Positions 24,084-32,393 of a stretch of DNA of 35,620 nucleotides are shown here, one piece after another. Numbering within the stretch: position 1 is the first letter of the stretch; the number at the start of each line of letters is the position of its first letter. The DNA comes from Chlamydiales bacterium. Lineage in GTDB: Bacteria > Chlamydiota > Chlamydiia > Chlamydiales > JAAKFR01. The stretch is from assembly GCA_022601635.1 (NCBI GenBank), contig JAJACG010000032.1, positions 72,024-107,643 on the forward strand, in the 5' to 3' direction. The position numbers and the translations under genes are program-made. Under the pieces are notes generated by a model. That model did no database searches. It had not been told where the DNA came from and worked only from the letters and a program-made list of their open reading frames with translations.

Positions 24084-25883
24084 ATGAATAAGAAATATGA
24101 CGAGAGCGCAGTCAAGACTGTTGATGCTTTGACGCATATTCGCATGCGTTCAGGCATGTACATTGGCCGGCTCGGGGATGGCTCTCATCCTGATGATGGT
24201 ATCTACATCTTGCTCAAAGAGGTGATCGACAACAGCGTTGACGAATTCATCATGGGCAATGGCAAGCGCATCGATCTAAAATTTTCAGATGGCAAAATGT
24301 CTGTGCGCGACTATGGGCGCGGCATTCCACTTGGAAAGGTTGTTGATTGCGTCAGCCAGATCAACACTGGAGCCAAATACAACGACGATGTCTTCCAATT
24401 CTCTGTCGGTCTTAATGGCGTCGGCTTAAAGGCTGTCAATGCCCTTTCGGGCCACTTTTTGGTGCGCAGCTTCCGTGAAGGCAAGATGATGGAGGCGGAG
24501 TTTTCTCAAGGCAAGTTGGTTCGCAAGAAGCAGGTGGCAAAGAAAGAGAAGTCGGGCACCTACATTGAATTCATTCCTGATGAAGAGATCTTCGGCAAAT
24601 ATAGCTTTGAAGAAGAGTTCATCATCAAGAGATTGAAGCACTATGCCTATCTCAACACAGGCTTAACGCTGCACTTCAATCAGCTGAAGGTTTTTTCTGA
24701 AAATGGTCTACTTGATCTGCTCAACGCTGAGGTGCAGGATCGTCTCTATGAGCCTTTGCACTATCGCGGCAAGCACTTAGAATTTGCCTTTTTGCACACG
24801 CAGAACTATGGCGAGAGCTACTTCTCATTTGTCAATGGTCAGTACACTGCGGATGGTGGAACGCACCTCTCTGGTTTCCGCGAGGGTATTTTGAAGGGAG
24901 TCAATGAGTATGCGAAAAAGAGCTATCAAGGTGTCGATGTGCGTGAGGGTATTGTTGGCTGTGTCTTGATCAAAGTGAAGGATCCTGTTTTTGAGTCGCA
25001 GACCAAAAACAAGTTGGGCAACACGGAAATTCGCTCAGAAATTGTGCAGGAGGTGCGTACAGCTGTTGATCATCTTTTGCACAAAAATGAGGAGATTGCC
25101 ACCAAGATTGTAGAACGGATCGCCTTCAATGAGAAGCTGCGCAAAGAGCTCTCCGCAGTCAAAAAGGAGGCGAAAGAGAAGCAAAAAAAGATCTCATTCA
25201 AGATTCCTAAGCTGCGCGACTGCAAGTTTCACTACAATGAGGAGTCGCTCTACGCTGATGAGACGATGATCTTTTTGACTGAGGGTGAATCTGCCTCTGC
25301 ATCTATTGTTTCATCGCGTGATCCCTTACGTCAGGCGATCTACTCTCTTCGTGGAAAGCCGCTCAATGTTTTTGGTATGAAGATGGATCAGCTGTACAAA
25401 AACGAAGAGATGTTCAACTTGATGAATGCGCTCAACATTGAAGAGGATTTGGATGGTTTGCGCTACAATAAGATCATTTTGGCAACAGATGCTGATGTGG
25501 ATGGGATGCATATTCGCAATCTACTGATCACCTTCTTCCTCACCTATTTTGAGGGGTTAGTTGTGGGTGGCCATCTCCATATTTTGGAGACTCCCCTGTT
25601 CAAGGTGCGCACAAAAGAGAAGACAATTTACTGCTACAGCGAGGAAGAGAAGAAAAAAGCTCTTACGAAGCTGGGCAAAAAGAGTGAGGTGACTCGTTTC
25701 AAAGGTTTAGGAGAGATTTCGCCCAAAGAGTTTAAGCAGTTTATTGGTGACAAAATGCGTCTAAGGCCTGTGACGGTCAATACGATGAGCGATATCAAGC
25801 CGACGCTTGAGTTTTACATGGGCAAGAATACGCCACAGAGAAAGAAATTTATTATGACAAACTTGGTGCACGACGTTGGATGA
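24084..25883 (+). CDS. parE: DNA topoisomerase IV subunit B (chlamydial GyrB2)
   Basis: The 599-residue ATPase subunit has the GHKL fold (HIRMRSGMYIGRLGDG, KEVIDNSVDEFI, DYGRGIPLG, VGLNGVGLKAVNALS), the transducer, and the TOPRIM part (FLTEGESASASIVSSRDPLR, LATDADVDGMHIRNLL). The length of about 600 without the extra GyrB insert marks it as the ParE-like second gyrase B pair of chlamydiae. The enzyme unlinks daughter chromosomes. It overlaps parC by 8 bases and heads a run of coupled genes to rluD. Confidence 0.95.
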   Translation: MNKKYDESAVKTVDALTHIRMRSGMYIGRLGDGSHPDDGIYILLKEVIDNSVDEFIMGNGKRIDLKFSDGKMSVRDYGRGIPLGKVVDCVSQINTGAKYNDDVFQFSVGLNGVGLKAVNALSGHFLVRSFREGKMMEAEFSQGKLVRKKQVAKKEKSGTYIEFIPDEEIFGKYSFEEEFIIKRLKHYAYLNTGLTLHFNQLKVFSENGLLDLLNAEVQDRLYEPLHYRGKHLEFAFLHTQNYGESYFSFVNGQYTADGGTHLSGFREGILKGVNEYAKKSYQGVDVREGIVGCVLIKVKDPVFESQTKNKLGNTEIRSEIVQEVRTAVDHLLHKNEEIATKIVERIAFNEKLRKELSAVKKEAKEKQKKISFKIPKLRDCKFHYNEESLYADETMIFLTEGESASASIVSSRDPLRQAIYSLRGKPLNVFGMKMDQLYKNEEMFNLMNALNIEEDLDGLRYNKIILATDADVDGMHIRNLLITFFLTYFEGLVVGGHLHILETPLFKVRTKEKTIYCYSEEEKKKALTKLGKKSEVTRFKGLGEISPKEFKQFIGDKMRLRPVTVNTMSDIKPTLEFYMGKNTPQRKKFIMTNLVHDVG

Positions 25884-27771
25884 TATCACGCAGCAGTTTC
25901 GGCAAAACTTTTTGCAATACGCCTCCTATGTGATTTTGGATCGCGCGATTCCCTCTGTTGAGGATGGTTTGAAGCCGGTGCAGCGCCGTATTTTGTGGAC
26001 ACTCCATAAGATTGATGATGGTAAATTGCACAAGGTTGCCAATGTGGCGGGTCAAACAATGGCTTACCATCCACATGGTGATGCGCCAATTACTGATGCG
26101 CTGGTTAACTTAGCTAACCGCGGTTTTTTGCTTGATACTCAGGGTAACTTCGGCAATCCCTTCACCGGAGATCCCGCTGCTGCTTCACGATATATTGAGA
26201 CCCGCCTTGCCGACCTTGCGCGCGATACGCTCTTTAATAAGACGTTGACCACTTTTGTTCCCTCCTATGATGGCAGACAGGAGGAGCCTGTATCTCTGCC
26301 GGCAAAAATCCCGCTACTTTTGATGCAAGGGGCTGAGGGTATTGCTGTTGGAATGGCAACAAAGATCATGCCGCACAACTTTGCTGAACTACTCCAGGGG
26401 CAGATCGATATCTTGGAGGGCAAGGCGGTGACCATCCTACCCGACTTTTCTTCGGGTGGGATCATGGATGCTTCTGAGTATGATAAGGGCAGAGGTAAGC
26501 TGAAGCTGCGCACTAAGATTGATATTGTGGATGAGAAGACGCTTGTGATCCGCGAGATCTGCTATGGCACGACGACTGACTCTTTGATTCGTTCGATTGA
26601 TGAGGCGGCGAAGAAGGGCAAGATCAAGATTGATTCGATCAATGACTACACTGCTGAGAAGATAGAGATTGAGGTAAAACTTCCGCGCGGCCAGTACGCG
26701 AAGGATATGATTAAGCAGCTTTACGCCTTTACTGATTGCGAGGTTTCGATCAGTACGCAGATGATTGTGATTAAAGATCAGATGCCGTGGGAGACAACAG
26801 TTGATGAGGTTTTGGCCTACAACACGGAGAAGTTGAAGGGATATCTAAAGGCGGAGCTTGAGATTGAGCGAGATCAGCTGATTGAGAAGATCTTTGCCAA
26901 GAGTTTGGAGCAGATCTTCATCGAGAATCGCCTCTACAAGAAGATCGAGGAGATTGCGAGTTATGACAAGATCCATCAGACGATTGCGACAAGTTTGAAA
27001 CCTTTTCATAAAAATCTTGTGCGTGTGCCGACGGAAGAGGATCGTGAGAGGCTTTTGAATATCCCGATTCGCCGTATCTCGCGGTTTGATATCGAGAAGA
27101 ATGAAGAGGAGATAGTTCTACTTGAGAAGCGGCTTGCGGAGGTTGAAAAGCTTTTGAAGAGCATCAAGCGTTATACGATCAACTATCTGAAGTCGCTTTT
27201 GAAGCAGTATGGCTCTATTTTTCCAAGAAGGACGCAGCTTTCTGAGATTGTGGAGATTGACAAGCGCGCTATTTTGGAAAAGAGTGTGACTGTTGGCTAT
27301 GATCCGAAGAAGGGCTTTTTGGGGACTGGAGTTTCGAGCTCGACTTCATTTGAGTGTTCCAACCTGGATAAGTTGCTGGTTTTGTTCAAAAATGGCAGCT
27401 ATATGGTGATCAATATTCCGCAAAAGCAGTATGTACATAAAGAGGGAGAGGTGGCTTGGATAGGTCCGGCGGACAAGAAGACGGAGCTTTCTTGTATTTA
27501 TAAGGACGCGAAGAGTGGTTACCCTTATGCCAAGCGTTTTGTGGTGAAGAAGTTTATTTTAGAGAAGCTCTACCGCTTCTTGGATGAGGATCATAAGTTG
27601 GAGTTCATCACGAGCGATGAGGAGCGGGTGGTGTTGAGTTTTAAGCCAAAGGGTGGCCGTAAGCTTGGTAGTATTGAGGTGGCGACGGGTGAGTTTTCGC
27701 TGAAGGGTGCGCAGGCGCGAGGTGTGCGTATTGCGACAAAAGAGTTGAGTCGACTGAAGAGGGTGAAGTGA
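25876..27771 (+). CDS. parC: DNA topoisomerase IV subunit A (chlamydial GyrA2)
   Basis: The 631-residue cleavage subunit contains the ASYVILDRAIPSVEDGLKPV start, the helix-turn-helix region MAYHPHGDAPITDALVNLAN and the catalytic tyrosine in AAASRYIETRL. The coiled-coil gate is followed by a short C-terminal domain with few DNA-wrapping blades, consistent with ParC rather than GyrA. The start is a TTG at 25876 within the parE end; the stop TGA overlaps the next ATG (TGATG). ParC and ParE form the A2B2 holoenzyme. Confidence 0.95.
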   Translation: MDDITQQFRQNFLQYASYVILDRAIPSVEDGLKPVQRRILWTLHKIDDGKLHKVANVAGQTMAYHPHGDAPITDALVNLANRGFLLDTQGNFGNPFTGDPAAASRYIETRLADLARDTLFNKTLTTFVPSYDGRQEEPVSLPAKIPLLLMQGAEGIAVGMATKIMPHNFAELLQGQIDILEGKAVTILPDFSSGGIMDASEYDKGRGKLKLRTKIDIVDEKTLVIREICYGTTTDSLIRSIDEAAKKGKIKIDSINDYTAEKIEIEVKLPRGQYAKDMIKQLYAFTDCEVSISTQMIVIKDQMPWETTVDEVLAYNTEKLKGYLKAELEIERDQLIEKIFAKSLEQIFIENRLYKKIEEIASYDKIHQTIATSLKPFHKNLVRVPTEEDRERLLNIPIRRISRFDIEKNEEEIVLLEKRLAEVEKLLKSIKRYTINYLKSLLKQYGSIFPRRTQLSEIVEIDKRAILEKSVTVGYDPKKGFLGTGVSSSTSFECSNLDKLLVLFKNGSYMVINIPQKQYVHKEGEVAWIGPADKKTELSCIYKDAKSGYPYAKRFVVKKFILEKLYRFLDEDHKLEFITSDEERVVLSFKPKGGRKLGSIEVATGEFSLKGAQARGVRIATKELSRLKRVK

Positions 27772-28145
27772 TGGCAGACACGGGTGGAGTTGGTGGTCTT
27801 GGAACGCCTCAGGGGCCAAAGGGACCGGAGCATATGGGGCCTGCGGGTGATCCTGCTGCTGATTTCAAGATGGTGAAGGGTCAGAAGGAGCTCAATCTGA
27901 CAGCGGATCAGAGCAAACAGATCAAGGAGTTACGCTCGGACAACGGTTTTAGTGGCCCAATCAGTCCATTGGAGATGTGGTTCATGGAGCATTCGGGTGG
28001 TGATCCGATCAAGGGTATTATGATGTACCAGCGTTTTATTAAATCGATGATGATGACGACATTGACGAGTATGACAGGTATGCAGCGCGCTTCGATGCAG
28101 AGGCAGAAGCAGGCAGACCGTCAGGCGTATGGGGGGATGGCGTAG
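27771..28145 (+). CDS. Hypothetical protein of the topoisomerase operon
   Basis: The 124-residue product starts at the ATG that shares its A with the parC stop. The N-terminus is Gly/Pro-rich (DTGGVGGLGTPQGPKGPEHM). A central helical patch (KQIKELRSDNGFSGPISPLE) leads to a Met-rich segment (IKSMMMTTLTSMTGMQR) and a Gln/Arg-rich tail. There is no signal peptide, and the family is not recognised. The lack of stops, coupling on both sides (it ends one base into the next gene's GTG) and fixed place in the operon support a real gene. Confidence 0.7.
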   Translation: MADTGGVGGLGTPQGPKGPEHMGPAGDPAADFKMVKGQKELNLTADQSKQIKELRSDNGFSGPISPLEMWFMEHSGGDPIKGIMMYQRFIKSMMMTTLTSMTGMQRASMQRQKQADRQAYGGMA

Positions 28146-28366
28146 TGAAGCTTTTTGTGGTAATGCGAGAGCCGAAGCGGTACAGGAGTGCGCTTTTACC
28201 TATCTTAGAGGTAGAGCGTATTGAGCATGAGGGAGAGATTTATTTAGGCAAGCAGTTGGCGCCGCTTCCTAACCGTGAGAATTTGGAGAATGCAGGGCGC
28301 CATTTGGAGTCTATTATGGGTCGTTTGGGGGCCAAAAGTTCATCTATTCACCTGATTGCAAAGTAA
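28145..28366 (+). CDS. Small conserved-looking protein before rluD
   Basis: The 73-residue product starts with GTG, which overlaps the previous TAG, and stops one base into the rluD ATG (TAATG). It has MKLFVVMREPKRYRSALLPI then LEVERIEHEGEIYLGKQLAP and a Ser/Lys-containing tail. It appears to be a small alpha/beta domain. I recall a gene of about this size in the same place in Chlamydia. Function is unknown. Confidence 0.68.
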   Translation: MKLFVVMREPKRYRSALLPILEVERIEHEGEIYLGKQLAPLPNRENLENAGRHLESIMGRLGAKSSSIHLIAK

Positions 28367-29220
28367 TGGAAAGTTTTTTCGTATCGGAAAAGGAGAAGGA
28401 TCAGCGGCTCGACAAGTATTTGAGCAAGCGTTTTCCTGACTATACACGTTCCTATTTTCAGAATTTGATTACGCGCAAATTGGTCTTGCTCAATGGCGAG
28501 GTGGTGAAGAAGCGTGTTGAGGTGCGTGAGGGTGATGAGATTGAAGTTGAGTTTGCGCTGACGCCTGAAATTGCGGTGGAGCCTGAGGACATCCCTCTCG
28601 ACATTCTTTATGAGGATGATGATCTGATTGTGGTGAACAAGCCGTGTGGGATGGTGGTGCATCCAGCTGTTGGTAATTGGACGGGCACCTTTGTGAATGC
28701 GCTTTTGTATCACTGTAGGCTTGAGGGTGAGGGGTTGCGCCCGGGGATTGTCCACCGGTTGGACAAGGATACATCGGGTGTGATGGTAGCGGCAAAAAAC
28801 AGTGATGCACATCAAAAGCTTGTGGAGCAATTTGCTGAGCGTGGTGTTGAGAAAGAGTATGTTGCGATTGTTAATGGTAATCCTGGCAATCGTCTGATTG
28901 AGGGCAATATTGGTCGTCACCGTGTGAGAAGGCAGCAGATGGCTGTTGTATCAGAGGGTGGTAAGCATGCTGAAACGCTTGTGAAGACTAAGAGTCATAA
29001 TGAGCGTCGCGCTGTTGTCCATCTTTTCCCTAAAACGGGCAGAACGCATCAATTGCGTGTGCATATGAAGTCGATTGGCTGTCCAATTGTGGGCGATCCG
29101 ATATATGGAACGGCTGGGGATCGTCTCTTTTTGCATGCCTACAGATTGACATTTTCGCATCCAAATGGAGGGAAGCGAGTGACATTTGAAGCTCCGCTAC
29201 CAAAAGAATTTGTGCTATAG
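28366..29220 (+). CDS. rluD: 23S rRNA pseudouridine synthase, RluD type
   Basis: The 284-residue protein has an S4 RNA-binding domain (about 10-75, RLDKYLSKRFPDYTRSYFQN) and an RluA/RluD catalytic domain with YEDDDLIVVNKPCGMVVHPA, the catalytic Asp in IVHRLDKDTSGVMV, and PKTGRTHQLRVHMKSIGCPI. RluD makes pseudouridines 1911, 1915 and 1917 in helix 69 of 23S rRNA; the exact target here is inferred from subfamily likeness. It is the last gene of the parE run and is translationally coupled to the 73-residue gene. Confidence 0.93.
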   Translation: MESFFVSEKEKDQRLDKYLSKRFPDYTRSYFQNLITRKLVLLNGEVVKKRVEVREGDEIEVEFALTPEIAVEPEDIPLDILYEDDDLIVVNKPCGMVVHPAVGNWTGTFVNALLYHCRLEGEGLRPGIVHRLDKDTSGVMVAAKNSDAHQKLVEQFAERGVEKEYVAIVNGNPGNRLIEGNIGRHRVRRQQMAVVSEGGKHAETLVKTKSHNERRAVVHLFPKTGRTHQLRVHMKSIGCPIVGDPIYGTAGDRLFLHAYRLTFSHPNGGKRVTFEAPLPKEFVL

Positions 29221-29337
29221 AGTTGGCGCTTAATTTCTTCGTCTATTTTAATTTTAATTAACTATTCGAGTGTCGCGTAATAATGGGGAAAGTCGTAGGA
29301 TTTATTTAGCGGAAACGACTTTTGGGAAAATAGCGAT

Positions 29338-29586
29338 ATGAAAGAGTTTGTAGCTTATATAGTGAAGAATTTGGTAGATCATCCGGATGAGGTGGTGATC
29401 AATGAGGTGGAGGGTACGCACACATTGATCATTGAGTTATCGGTTGAGAAGTCTGATATTGGCAAGATAATTGGCAAGAAGGGTAAGACGATCAATGCGA
29501 TACGCACCCTTTTGATGTCAGTTGCTTCACGTAACGGTGTACGAGTCAATCTAGAAATCCTTGAAGATGAAAAGAATGAAGAGTAA
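29338..29586 (+). CDS. khpA: KH-domain RNA-binding protein KhpA
   Basis: The 82-residue protein is a single KH domain: MKEFVAYIVKNLVDHPDEV, then the GxxG loop in GKIIGKKGKTINAIRTLLMS and NLEILEDEKNEE. KhpA binds RNA, in Firmicutes together with KhpB, affecting cell elongation and sRNA function. It follows rluD after a 117-base AT-rich gap that probably holds its own promoter. Confidence 0.92.
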   Translation: MKEFVAYIVKNLVDHPDEVVINEVEGTHTLIIELSVEKSDIGKIIGKKGKTINAIRTLLMSVASRNGVRVNLEILEDEKNEE

Positions 29587-29840
29587 ATGGGCTTAGGTAC
29601 TCTTTTGGCTGCTTTTACTCTGATTTTCTTTGGATTTCATTTTAAATATTGATCCGGTCCCAGACCGGCGTCCATTCCTACGGACCGTGCTCGGTCCGAA
29701 GGGCTGAGCTGTTTAGCAGTGTCTCAGTTGTGGCTAATTTTTGATGCAAAAGATTGAAGCAGATTGAGCTCATAGCCTCTGGCTATGTGCGAGAGCTGAT
29801 CCAATCGTTGGCGCAAGAAGTGGTCGGAAATGAGCCGCTG
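29587..29840. other. Structured intergenic region with GGTCCG hairpins
   Basis: No gene is seen. It carries three hairpins: CCGGTC-CCA-GACCGG (29654-29668), CGGACCG-TGCT-CGGTCCG (29681-29698) and CATAGCC-TCT-GGCTATG (29771-29787). Bases 29688-29714 are an inverted near-copy (24 of 27) of the tRNA-Arg(TCT) 3' end and tail at 29843-29869. A small RNA or a relic of tRNA-end duplication is possible; nothing proves either. Confidence 0.55.
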
Positions 29841-29865
29841 AAAAACAGTTCGGTCCTTCGGACCG
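29841..29865 (-). terminator. Terminator at the 3' end of tRNA-Arg(TCT)
   Basis: On the minus strand CGGTCC-GAA-GGACCG forms a 6-bp GC-rich stem followed by AACTGTTTTT. The left arm is also the acceptor end of the tRNA, so stem formation competes with tRNA folding until processing. Confidence 0.6.
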
Positions 29866-29931
29866 AGCAGGATTCGAACCTGCGACCGCCCGCTTAGAAG
29901 GCGGGTGCTCTATCCGCTGAGCTATCAGTCC
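29859..29931 (-). tRNA. tRNA-Arg (anticodon TCT)
   Basis: The 73-base cloverleaf has acceptor GGACTGA / TCGGTCC, anticodon arm CCCGC / GCGGG with loop CTTCTAA (anticodon TCT, reading AGA), and T arm GCAGG-TTCGAAT-CCTGC. The discriminator is G and no CCA is encoded. It diverges from folK. Confidence 0.96.
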
Positions 29932-29988
29932 AGTGCCGGCAATCATAACCTAATTCACTCATTTGTGCAATTCTGTTATCCTCTCTTC

Positions 29989-30456
29989 ATGAATTGTTTT
30001 GTCGCTCTGGGCGCTAACCTAGGAAATCCAGCTGCTACCTTGGATTTAGCCTGCAATTTACTCTCCTCTTTTGTCTCCAACATGCAAGTTTCAAAATTCT
30101 ATTGGACTAAGCCCATCTCCCCTATCCCTCAAGATAAATTCCTCAATGGCTGCTGCTCTTTTTCATGCACTTTATCACCTTTTGAGTTACTCTGCTCCTT
30201 ACAGGAAATCGAACGGAAACTTGGCAAAGTGCCAAAGGGCCGTGACGAACCAAGACCGATTGATTTAGACCTTCTATTTTGCGATGAAGCTCTCATCTTT
30301 CACCCTGAATTGGTTCTTCCACACCCAAGGTGGCATGAACGCCTCTTCGTTGTCCGCCCTCTTGCTGACATCACAAAAAAGCTTCCCTTCGATATCAATA
30401 TTCAACCCCTTTTGGAGAGGCTAGATGATCCTAGTTTGTGGACCCTGTGTCATTGA
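29989..30456 (+). CDS. folK: 2-amino-4-hydroxy-6-hydroxymethyldihydropteridine pyrophosphokinase
   Basis: The 155-residue HPPK starts at MNCFVALGANLGNPAATLDL; an upstream in-frame extension runs into the tRNA region and is rejected. It has the ATP/pterin site GRDEPRPIDLDLLF and the terminal LPHPRWHERLFVVRPLADI. The enzyme activates the pterin for folate synthesis by transferring pyrophosphate from ATP. It overlaps kdsA by 32 bases, placing a folate step at the head of a lipopolysaccharide operon, probably for compact genome reasons rather than shared pathway. Confidence 0.94.
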   Translation: MNCFVALGANLGNPAATLDLACNLLSSFVSNMQVSKFYWTKPISPIPQDKFLNGCCSFSCTLSPFELLCSLQEIERKLGKVPKGRDEPRPIDLDLLFCDEALIFHPELVLPHPRWHERLFVVRPLADITKKLPFDINIQPLLERLDDPSLWTLCH

Positions 30457-31201
30457 AAGCGAAGATGCCACACTTTTTGCTGCACAATTTTTGAAAAACC
30501 TGGTTGGCGACCGCTGCCAGCTCTACTTCAAATCGAGCTTCGACAAGGCCAACCGTTCATCTGTCGATAGCTACCGAGGGCCTGGCCTCAAGGAAGGTCT
30601 GCGCATTCTACAGCGTGTCAAAGAGGAGTTTGATCTGCCCATCTTTACCGACGTGCATACTCCTGAGCAAGCTGTAGCAGCTGCAGAGGTATGCGATGTC
30701 ATCCAAATCCCCGCCTTCTTGTCTCGCCAAACAGACCTGCTCGTTGCTGCTGGTCAAACAGATGCTATTGTCAACGTCAAGAAGGGACAGTTCATGGCGC
30801 CGTGGGAGATGCAAAATGTGGTCAAAAAAATTGGTTCCGACAAGATCTGGCTCACAGATCGCGGCACTACCTTTGGCTACCAAAATCTAGTCAGCGATTT
30901 TCGCTCCATCCCTATCATGCAAGAGCTTGGCTTCCCTGTCCTATACGACGCCACACATAGCGTCCAACTCCCCGCCGGCGAAGGCAACCGCTCAGGTGGC
31001 GATCGTAGATTCATCCCTACTCTCAGTAAGGCTGCCATTGCAGCAGGATGCGATGGCATCTATGCTGAGGCGCACCCTGACCCAAAAAATGCCAAGTGCG
31101 ACCAGGCTTGCCAACTCCCCTTCTCCTGGTTAGAGACACTTTTGGAAAGCTGGCTCAAAATTCATGAGGCGACACAACCATGCTGCGCACTCTCCTATTA
31201 G
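30425..31201 (+). CDS. kdsA: 3-deoxy-8-phosphooctulonate synthase (Kdo-8-P synthase)
   Basis: The 258-residue TIM-barrel enzyme condenses phosphoenolpyruvate with arabinose 5-phosphate, making Kdo for lipopolysaccharide. Family motifs are CGPCVIES, YFKSSFDKANRSSVDSYRGP, PIFTDVHTPEQA, DVIQIPAFLSRQTDLLVAA, VNVKKGQFMAPWEM, TDRGTTFGYQNLVSDFRSIP and DATHSVQLPAGEGNRSGGDR. The Cys in CGPC corresponds to the metal ligand of the metal-dependent subgroup. It overlaps folK (32 bases) and the next gene (22 bases). Confidence 0.97.
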   Translation: MILVCGPCVIESEDATLFAAQFLKNLVGDRCQLYFKSSFDKANRSSVDSYRGPGLKEGLRILQRVKEEFDLPIFTDVHTPEQAVAAAEVCDVIQIPAFLSRQTDLLVAAGQTDAIVNVKKGQFMAPWEMQNVVKKIGSDKIWLTDRGTTFGYQNLVSDFRSIPIMQELGFPVLYDATHSVQLPAGEGNRSGGDRRFIPTLSKAAIAAGCDGIYAEAHPDPKNAKCDQACQLPFSWLETLLESWLKIHEATQPCCALSY

Positions 31202-31716
31202 CTCTTGCATTTTGTGCACTTGTCATCGCTCCCACCTGGCGGCAAGATGATGTTGGCTACGAAGCTTTAGCCAAAAGCAGCGAACCCAAAGAGATGCGCG
31301 CCTACTGCCAGCAATTTCGTGAAGGAGTCACCAAAAGAATGTGGGGCAAGCAGCAGTGTCAGCTGGCAAGCGACAAGAGCGAACTCTTCTTCTTCTCACA
31401 CGACGGTGAAGTAGAGCTGCTTGAAGAACTCGATGCCATCTGCTGCCTCATCCAAGAGGAGTGCTTTGAACGTGATGGCAAGCCGATGCAACTGTTGCGC
31501 AAAATCGAAGCCCAAAAGGCCACCTTCAACTATAACAGCCAGACGCTCACTGCTCGAGATGTACTCATCTGGTCCTACGAAATACCTGGCCATACAGCGC
31601 CACAAACAATCGAATGCGAACCGATCATGCAGGGCCGCGCCCAAACATTGACACTGCAGCTGCAAGGCAAGCAGTATGACATTGAAGCGCGTGAATTCCA
31701 AGGAAGCATGCTATGA
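31180..31716 (+). CDS. Probable LptC-like LPS export protein
   Basis: The 178-residue product has a short N-terminal membrane anchor or signal (MLRTLLLALAFCALVIAPTW) and a mostly beta C-terminal part (KATFNYNSQTLTARDVLIWS, IMQGRAQTLTLQLQGKQYDI). Sequence similarity to E. coli LptC is not obvious by eye. The call rests on topology and on position directly before lptA and lptB, with four-base overlap (ATGA) into lptA. LptC is the bitopic protein linking the LptB2FG pump to the LptA bridge. It could instead be an unrelated envelope protein. Confidence 0.6.
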   Translation: MLRTLLLALAFCALVIAPTWRQDDVGYEALAKSSEPKEMRAYCQQFREGVTKRMWGKQQCQLASDKSELFFFSHDGEVELLEELDAICCLIQEECFERDGKPMQLLRKIEAQKATFNYNSQTLTARDVLIWSYEIPGHTAPQTIECEPIMQGRAQTLTLQLQGKQYDIEAREFQGSML

Positions 31717-32393
31717 GATTTTTCCCCCTTCTGCTCACTTTGCCACTCTTCGCGAACCCAACTGTTATCTCTTCTGATGCTGCGCGTTACGATGGACAGA
31801 CCATCATTTTGAAGGGCAGTGTCCATGTGGAGCATGAGATGGGCGAGCTCTTTGCTGCACACGCCACCTTGATGCGCGATGAGGATAAGCAGAGCAAGCT
31901 CGACTTTCCCTGGATCAAGCTGGAGGGCGATGTTCGTTTTTGTCTCCCCAAAGAACGTACGCTGCAGTGCCGCTTTGCCAGATACGATGCCATCGAAAAA
32001 AAGGCCTACATTGAGGGTGGTCTGCACTACAGCGACAGCCATGGTGAGCTCTTTGCCCACCGCGGCATCATCGACTACAGCGATGAAGACAAACTGCGCC
32101 CTACAAAGGTAACCCTTCTAGGGCAGGTGCAGATGAGTCAAGAACAGCAGACAGCACTAGCTGATGAAGTGGAATACTTTCCCGATGATGAGCTATTGAT
32201 TATGACTGCAAAAAACAATGTGCTCTTCTATGACCATGAACGCGGCTTTGAACTTGCCGCCAAAGAGGTGCGCGCCAAACGGGATGAAGAGGGGCAAGAG
32301 AGTGTGCAAGGCGTCGGTGATGTGCGCTTTGTCTTCAGCGCCGAAGAGCTAGAAAAAATGCGAGGAGTCCATGCTAAGAATCGTCCAGATTAA
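31713..32393 (+). CDS. lptA: OstA/LptA-like LPS transport periplasmic protein
   Basis: The 226-residue protein has a signal peptide (MRFFPLLLTLPLFANPTVIS). It has OstA-type beta-jellyroll repeats: ARYDGQTIILKGSVHVEHEM, the following LEGDVRFCL, ARYDAIEKKAYIEGGLHYSD and ADEVEYFPDDELLIMTAKNN. LptA forms the periplasmic bridge that carries lipopolysaccharide to the outer membrane. It is longer than E. coli LptA (185). It overlaps lptB by 23 bases. The gene order kdsA - lptC-like - lptA - lptB links Kdo synthesis with LPS export. Confidence 0.83.
   Translation: MRFFPLLLTLPLFANPTVISSDAARYDGQTIILKGSVHVEHEMGELFAAHATLMRDEDKQSKLDFPWIKLEGDVRFCLPKERTLQCRFARYDAIEKKAYIEGGLHYSDSHGELFAHRGIIDYSDEDKLRPTKVTLLGQVQMSQEQQTALADEVEYFPDDELLIMTAKNNVLFYDHERGFELAAKEVRAKRDEEGQESVQGVGDVRFVFSAEELEKMRGVHAKNRPD

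Noticed and set aside
28348-28920. Minus-strand frame opposite rluD
   Set aside because: It is antisense to a well-supported enzyme gene and has no start signal.
29587-29858. A second tRNA gene upstream of tRNA-Arg(TCT)
   Set aside because: Only a tRNA-like 3' end is present; no anticodon arm or paired acceptor can be formed.
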